Assembly (NCBI RefSeq): GCF_032118995.1
Contig: NC_092667.1
Location: forward strand, 6,741,857 to 6,805,856
DNA: 64,000 nt
Direction: 5' to 3'
Source: Asterias amurensis
Taxonomy: Eukaryota > Echinodermata > Asteroidea > Forcipulatida > Asteriidae
Shown: piece by piece, positions 58,849 to 64,000 of the stretch
Numbering within the stretch: position 1 is the first letter of the stretch
How the letters are laid out: each line of letters begins with the position of its first letter
The notes under the pieces: generated by a model
Database searches by the model: none
Told to the model about the DNA's origin: nothing
What the model saw: the letters and a program-made list of their open reading frames with translations, nothing else
Program-made: the position numbers and the translations under genes

Positions 58849-59030
58849 ATATAGAAGAGTTTGTGGTAACACCATGTAATAACAATCTCTAAATGAGTTG
58901 GGGTGGTTCTGAACAGAACCGTTGGATTAACTCGACGTTTCGATCAGTATGCTCTGATCGTCTTCTGGAGAATGCTGGACTCTGATGCTGCATGCTGCTT
59001 AAGTACTGGGCGGCGGATCAGCGGTGATCC
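58849..59030 (-). repeat. Penelope pLTR, 5' side, with hammerhead-like remnant
   Basis: On the minus strand CTCCAGAAGAC precedes a GATCAG-AGCATA-CTGATC stem and GAAACGTC (58,933-58,959). The stem plus GAAA plus a GTC site are parts of a hammerhead ribozyme, which Penelope elements are known to carry in their pLTRs. The CUGAUGA core is not intact here (CTCCAGA at its expected place), so activity is unlikely. Confidence 0.7.
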
Positions 59031-59032
59031 AT

Positions 59033-59401
59033 GGCCGTCTGCACTCAGTGGAAATGTTAAAGTTTTTGGTGTAAGTTTCAGTCTTATAGTCTTACATGTA
59101 CATTGCAGGAAATCACTGTATCCTAGCAGCCTCACACTCTTTTAACTTATTAAACAAATGCTGGCCCCCACATTGTTTGACCACCAATCATGAAGCACAC
59201 ATTCTCACATCAGAAAGCTTGAGTATAAAATTTGATTTTACAAACTTTTTTTACCTTTTTAAATTTTTTGTACAGGCTTGAGTGTGTTTTTGGTGAGCTG
59301 CTTTAGCAGAATGCGAGCCTATGCAATACCTATTTTGTCCGGCCGGCCGGCCGTCTGCACTCAGTGGAAATGTTAAAGTTTTTGGTGTAAGTTTCAGTCT
59401 T
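59033..59401 (+). repeat. 53-bp direct repeat flanking 263 bp
   Basis: GGCCGTCTGCACTCAGTGGA and the next 33 bases occur identically at 59,033-59,085 and 59,349-59,401. The first copy begins 2 bp after the Penelope pLTR ends. A GGCCGGCCGGCCG run precedes the second copy. Confidence 0.9.
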
Positions 59402-59635
59402 TGAGTTGAGTTGTTTTTGGTATGTAAAAGCCCAAATGAGATTGTTATATATACTTGCCAGTCATTTTTTGTAATTTTCAGCTATGTTTTACAATAGTGT
59501 TGAAGTTTTTGGAATAATTTTTTTTAAAAGTTTTTGGAATACAAAAAATTTCAGGATCTGGATTTTAAAGAACAAACTCAAACTTAAATCTTGAAGTTTT
59601 GAAATAATTTGTTAAAACAAAAATCAATCTTTCTG

Positions 59636-59870
59636 TCACTGGTTCCAGTTGAACGAGCTGATCAACAATGAAAAAACCTTAAATGGTCATAACTCCTTGT
59701 TGCAATGATGTACTGATTAGAAACTTAAATCAAATATTGATACATATGAAAAGATAAAACTCAAAGAGTGCATCACTGGTTCCAGTTGAATGAGCTGAAA
59801 CAATGAAAACCTTAAATGGTCATAACTCCTTATTGCAATGATGTACCGACTTAAAGGAACCTTACAGAAT
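59636..59870 (+). repeat. 137-bp tandem duplication, and unassigned 59,402-60,407
   Basis: TCACTGGTTCCAGTTGAA starts at 59,636 and 59,773; AAATGGTCATAACTCCTT follows in both. A second, more diverged pair (CCGCTAGAAATCATTG at 59,963 and 60,306, about 120 bp similar) lies downstream. No gene is seen in 59,402-60,407. Confidence 0.8.
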
Positions 59871-60407
59871 TGATAAAAAAACAGAAATTGTGAAGATCAC
59901 AGATTTACATGAAACTTACATGGTCTTATGATGACTAGCGGGATGTCGCGCGCACGACAACCCCGCTAGAAATCATTGTATATAAACAAAATGCTGCAAA
60001 TGTAGCGTCGTTGGTGGGGGGTAAGTGAAGGGCAGGGTCACAACACAATTCACCTTGCTTTTGTGAAATCGTATACACTTGCCCGTGTTTCTTTCGGTTT
60101 CTCACTATTTGTCGATCTCCCCATATGATATTTTCCAGTTTGCGGGTCCCGCAAGTGGTGCTTTACCAGTCCCGTTTATTTCCCGTTTTTTTTTTTTTCT
60201 AAGTTCAGTTTATTACTATTTTTTTCCATTTCCGTAGGCCTATCATATCCCCGGCCCGGTTAATTTGTTTGCCATTCCCAGTCCTGTTATACCCCGCTGC
60301 GGCAGCCGCTAGAAATCATTGCGAATATAATTCTGCAAGTAGCGTGGTGGGGGTGGTAAGTGGAGGGACACTCTGAGTCATGACGGACCTGTTAGTGCTT
60401 TGTGAAA

Positions 60408-61600
60408 TTAGAAACCGTACACTTTCCCGTCTTTTAAGAAAGATGTTTCAAAAGATGTGTCAAGAATCGAGTTGTGGCGCCAGGTACATTGTAAATCTGC
60501 CTTGCTTGAGGGATATTGAGCAATGATTGAGAATATGGTGAATAGTTTCTCCGTTACCGCACAATTAACAATTAGTTTTGAGCTTTTGCCCCATGTCTTA
60601 AGATTAGTAAAGGTTGGCAGGATGTCAATTGAAGCACAGACTGCAAAACTCAGGACACCCCTTGGAAGAACATGAATTATGGATTTCCAAGTTTGGTCAG
60701 CATTTTCTGTCTCAATAAGTTTCAGAAGATTGCACTGTTGGACAAGTGGTTTGATGTAATTTCGCCAAAACAACACGATCGGTGGTTACAAGATCTTTGA
60801 CCATTTGTTTGAACTTTGGCCAACCCATTTCACTCTGAATCTCGGCAGCAACTTGGTTGTACATGTATTTTTCGTGCCAATGACTCGAACCGTGTTTATT
60901 ATTTTTCCGCTTCCATTTTGACTCCCTGGCAACCTTACATTTAAAAGCATTAACTACACGACTATCAGCTTTAACCATGCATTGGGCATGAGCCAGTGTA
61001 TGTGATTCCATGTACATGCAAGTGGCAGAAAGATTAAGCCCGTCTGGGCTATGGATCACAGCTGGGGTTGGCCTTTTGATGGAAGACCAAGCATAGCCTT
61101 GATAGTATTGGTGTGGAAATGATCAAGTTTTTCCAGCTGAGTACCAGCTGAGTTCATGGACAGTCAACATGTACATATCTCAGAGATGGGGTGGCATACT
61201 GAGTAAAAGACCTTTAGTTTAAACTCATCCCATATCATACACTTATGGATGTTTTCAATAGTACCTTCAAGTTGAAAAATATCATGAATTTCCTTGGATT
61301 TACCCTTAAATGTGATATTACTACGGAGGAATTTTTCTGGCGCATCATTCAGGGACTTGAGGACAACATCACCAATAGCAAAGGTACACGCTTCAGCTTT
61401 GCCACCAGGGATGGAGTTGGACTTGCATTTGACCGGCTTAAGCGTGAGCCCCATAGATCGAGTGATATCATTGATTTCATTCATGATTGTTTGATGTCTT
61501 CTTTTGTGAGACGCAGCAAGACAAAATCATCAGAAAATGGGAGGATTATGCAACGACTTCCCTCTAGATCATAACCATATTTTTCTTTTTTTTCACTTTT
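60408..61600 (-). pseudogene. Non-LTR retrotransposon reverse transcriptase, 3' part
   Basis: From 61,575 downwards: FSDDFVLLRLTKEDIKQS with a catalytic SDD, a stop, then MNEINDITRSMGLTLKPVKC, TFAIGDVVLKSLNDAPEKFL, RSNITFKGKSKE and MIWDEFKLKVFYSV. After a gap IHSPDGLNLSATCMYMESHT, LAHAQCMVKADSRV and RESKWKRKNN follow, then MGWPKFKQMVKDL. This order belongs to a LINE-type RT family in which the DD box is followed by SMGLxLKPxKC. I cannot name the clade. Several frame changes; non-functional. Confidence 0.75.
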
Positions 61601-61719
61601 TAGCAAATTTCAAGTTTTTCCGGTATTGGGTTTCATGAAATCTGGAAGTGCTTTGTTTACATTTATTTTCCTCAAGTTTTTTTACGGAAGTTGTGCATTT
61701 GAACAGCCTGGTTAAATAA

Positions 61720-61886
61720 GGGAATCAATGTGTGGTGAAGAGGTTTCAACTAGTGGTTTAATCCCAATGAGGCCTGGTTCTTGATAATTTTACCGAGACG
61801 AAGTCGAGGTAAATTATCAAGAACCAGGCCTTGGCGGGTTTAAACCACTAGTTGAAAACCGATTCAACACACTTTGATTCCCATTC
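61720..61886. mobile_element. Foldback element, about 75-bp arms
   Basis: GGGAATCAATGTGTGGTGAA at one end faces CACACTTTGATTCCC at the other. The inner arms TCAACTAGTGGTTTAA and AGGCCTGGTTCTTGATAATT pair almost perfectly around CCGAGACGAAGTCGAGG. Confidence 0.85.
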
Positions 61887-62142
61887 ATAAATACCTTTTC
61901 GGTCAAAAAACATCAACACTTATGGTCAAAAAATAAAATAAATTATTATTATTGTTATTATTATTTATTCGACCAATACAAGTTACAACAGTCAAGTTAC
62001 AATAACACAAGACAGAACATTAACGGAAAAACATTTATAAAAAAGCAAGAAATTGCTTGTCATTGTTCGCTTGATTTTAAACTTATTTTTATATCTTGTT
62101 GTTTTTGCTGATTATCTATATTTTAAATGTTTCTCTGTATTA

Positions 62143-62178
62143 GCGCCATGGAGCATTGTTTTCGATGGATATGGCGCT
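62143..62178 (+). repeat. Hairpin and GCGCTATATAAATGT retroelement tail
   Basis: GCGCCAT pairs with ATGGCGC, and GGCGCTATATAAATGT leads straight into the microsatellite. This is the form of a LINE/SINE 3' tail whose simple-repeat end has expanded. The element body upstream is not recognised. Confidence 0.55.
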
Positions 62179-62184
62179 ATATAA

Positions 62185-62352
62185 ATGTTTACTATTACTA
62201 TTACTATTATCATTACCATTACCATTACCATTACCATTACCATTACCATTACCATTACCATTATCATTATCATTATCATCATCATTATCATTATCATTAT
62301 CATTATCATTATCATTATCATTATCATTATCATTATCATTATCATTATCATT

Positions 62353-62413
<61 letters not shown>

Positions 62414-62433
62414 ATATCATTATCATTATCATT

Positions 62434-62497
<64 letters not shown>

Positions 62498-62523
62498 ATA
62501 TCATTATCATTATCATTATCATT

Positions 62524-62564
<41 letters not shown>

Positions 62565-62578
62565 TATTATTATAATTA
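62185..62578 (+). repeat. Compound microsatellite (ATTACY)n (ATTATC)n (ATC)n
   Basis: About 390 bp runs from ATTACT through ATTACC to ATTATC and finally ATC repeats, with two returns to ATTATC inside the ATC blocks. Long open frames in all frames here (His, Asp, Met/Ile, Ser runs) are low-complexity artefacts. Confidence 0.97.
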
Positions 62579-62639
62579 TACATATAAGAAATAAGGAAAA
62601 TAAATACAGAATTAAATAAAAGAATAAATAAGGTTAAAT

Positions 62640-62950
62640 TAAAAATTATAATTTTTCAATGATTTCTTTTAACACAACACCCCTCCAGCTATGAAATGGT
62701 AAGACCCAGTCAAGGCCCTTGGGTAAACAACTCTTTATAAGGGAATGCTGTGCGCGTCGCGCATATCGCGTGATGTGGCACAACTGTCTCCGCCGTTGAT
62801 CTCGACCAATAGGAATGAAGAAACTGTCTTGCACAGGTGCAAGCTCGCGTGTCACGGCAATGTTTCAACACTTTTTACTAGTCATAACAAAGGTGTATAC
62901 ACACCCACGTGACGCGCGCTCTCCACCAATAGGAATAACGAAACTGTCCA
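62640..62950. promoter_or_regulatory. CpG-rich patch with duplicated CCAAT boxes (possible promoter)
   Basis: GACCAATAGGAATGAAGAAA (62,803) and CACCAATAGGAATAACGAAA (62,924) lie 121 bp apart, among GCGCGTCGCGCATATCGCGT and CACGTGACGCGCGCTC. In otherwise CpG-poor DNA this looks promoter-like, but it could be a LINE internal promoter or chance duplication. Confidence 0.35.
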
Positions 62951-62956
62951 AGGTAT

Positions 62957-63420
62957 TTATGAATGCCTTTTTATCTTCCTTTGGAGCGTTTTTTCCAAAT
63001 GCCTTTTTAGGAGTGCATTCCTGGCTGATCTTGCTTTTTTCAGGGCCCTTGAGTCATGAGCGATGAATATAGCTCGTGAGTTTTCCTCTTTAACGAATTT
63101 CAGTATAGAAACTAGAAACTCAGAAAGAGTTGATGTAAACCAATCACCTGCTTGGGCTGGAGTGATGTCCCAGGAAGAGACTTTGAAATGCAGTGGACCT
63201 AGTAGTGCCTTCACCTCTTGGTTGTATTGTGTCCAGGTGTTCGGCATTAAGGAAGGGCGGTAGCTCAAACACAAAGCGGCTTTCACATGGAACAATAGCT
63301 ATCGACACAATAGTCATCCCCATGTAGACTAGTGTAGATTTAACACTGGGGGGTTTTCCCACTGGTGGAATCATGATGTTGTTCAATGACAGAACTAATG
63401 ATGAAAAATAGGTGTCAAAA
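62957..63420 (-). pseudogene. LINE fragment, linker region upstream of an RT
   Basis: The minus strand gives LNNIMIPPVGKPPSVKSTLV, SIAIVPCESRFVFELPPFLN and, after a frame change, LMPNTWTQYNQEVKALLGPL, ITPAQAGDWFTSTLSEFLVS and DSRALKKARSARNALLKRHL. This resembles the basic linker between endonuclease/gag-like and RT parts of the LINE family at 60,408-61,600. The two may be halves of one element separated by the foldback and microsatellite. Confidence 0.5.
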
Positions 63421-63622
63421 TCTACCTTGTACAGTTCCGAAAGATAAATTCGAGTTCAGCACAATCCTGGTTATACTAGAAAACGGTGGTTATGTCGTTT
63501 CATGAAAACAGGGTGGCCACAGGTTCCCAAGCAAAATTTGCAGGAGCTGTTAATGGGAGCAGCTACATGTATCTAAGATATTGCTGACCGCAAAGGAAAG
63601 TTCTAATGTGATGTTTTTTTAG

Positions 63623-63846
63623 GTAAGGAATCCAGTAATAAACGCTTCATCTACCAGCCTAAACAACAGTTTCCTTATTCTGCTGCATTACTTCATCCAA
63701 AGCTTAAAATGGCACACTTCAAGTTTCTCTTTGATTTAATAGTTGAAGCCCTGACGTTATCAAAGGACTCAAGTCTTTACAAGTTGATGCAGTTGATCAC
63801 AGGTCACTTAGAAAAACGTTCTGTCGCACAAACAAAACACAAGTAA
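63623..63846 (+). CDS. Probable terminal coding exon of an unidentified gene
   Basis: Acceptor ATGTTTTTTTAG ends at 63,622. From 63,625 the frame is open for 73 codons to TAA (63,844-63,846): KESSNKRFIYQPKQQFPYSA, ALLHPKLKMAHFKFLFDLIV, EALTLSKDSSLYKLMQLITG and HLEKRSVAQTKHK. The composition is that of a soluble, helical protein with a basic end. ATTAAA follows at 63,857. The entering phase leaves two bases (GT) to complete a split codon. I do not recognise the protein, and no upstream exon was found in this window. A retrocopy end (A-run after the stop) is the main alternative. Confidence 0.5.
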
Positions 63847-63894
63847 AAAAAAAACAATTAAAGATGAAATCTTAAAAAGAATATTGAGACAGAA

Positions 63895-64000
63895 TGATGT
63901 ATGAATGAATGGACTGTACTATAACTGCCTCTTCATCATTCCTCCATGGAGACAGATGGTTGATGTATGAATGAATGAATGGACTGTACTATAACTGCCT
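63895..64000 (+). repeat. Tandem duplication at the window end, about 66 bp period
   Basis: GATGTATGAATGAATG and GGACTGTACTATAACTGCCT occur at 63,896 and again from 63,962 with one extra ATGA. The window ends inside the second copy. Confidence 0.85.

Larger units (their letters stand above)
55939..59030 (-). mobile_element. Penelope-like retroelement, 3.1 kb, with flanking pLTRs
   Basis: Direct repeats at both ends (see pLTR entries) flank a reverse-strand coding region with N-terminal domain, reverse transcriptase and GIY-YIG endonuclease in the order of Penelope-like elements. A truncated relative is at 26,216-26,935. The copy is decayed by frameshifts but structurally near complete. Confidence 0.9.

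Noticed and set aside
58928..58985. An active hammerhead ribozyme
   Set aside because: The stem and GAAACGTC are present, but the CUGAUGA core is not; reported only as a remnant.
62112..62619. Poly-His, poly-Asp, poly-Met/Ile and poly-Ser open frames
   Set aside because: These are translation of the ATTAYC/ATC microsatellite in different frames.

Overview
This window is eukaryotic and almost entirely repetitive. There is no bacterial gene organisation. Spliced exons, non-LTR retrotransposons, a Penelope-like element, a Deu-domain SINE, tRNA-derived SINEs and many short TTAA-flanked inverted-repeat elements point to a marine deuterostome invertebrate. The TTAA element families resemble what I recall from sea-star genomic sequence, so an echinoderm, probably an asteroid, is my best guess. 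That guess rests on memory, not on a search.

Layout. Positions 1-25,872 are one uninterrupted satellite array of about 80 monomers of 325 bp, running off the left edge of the window. Its core is organised into several different higher-order repeats: 4-mers of 1,299 and 1,297 bp, an 11-mer of 3,571 bp, a 13-mer offset of 4,222 bp and a 6-mer of 1,949 bp. The last 4 kb is a decayed, indel-rich edge, and the array stops where a tRNA-derived SINE begins. From 26 to 40.7 kb the DNA is repeats only. It holds Penelope fragments, foldback elements, an inverted pair of arms carrying a 20-bp minisatellite (27.7 and 40.6 kb), and between those arms a head-to-tail cluster of five Helitron-like units (30.2-39.2 kb). 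All five units end in a covarying hairpin followed by CTAG-T.

Genes. The one cellular gene I can name is CHCHD7, a twin-CX9C mitochondrial intermembrane-space protein. It has three exons on the + strand (40,908-41,018; 51,150-51,248; 51,705-51,797), joined phase 0, and encodes 100 residues. Intron 1 is 10.1 kb of nested transposons, including RTE LINEs inserted into each other and a CR1-like LINE whose 5' half carries a 2A ribosome-skipping motif. At the right end, 63,623-63,846 looks like the terminal coding exon of a second, unidentified gene.

Right part (52-63.5 kb): SINEs including a DeuSINE, a MITE with a foldback insertion and a decayed 10-bp target duplication, a 3.1-kb Penelope-like element with flanking pLTRs and a GIY-YIG domain, a decayed LINE of another family, and a long hexa/trinucleotide microsatellite. 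None of the mobile-element reading frames is intact.
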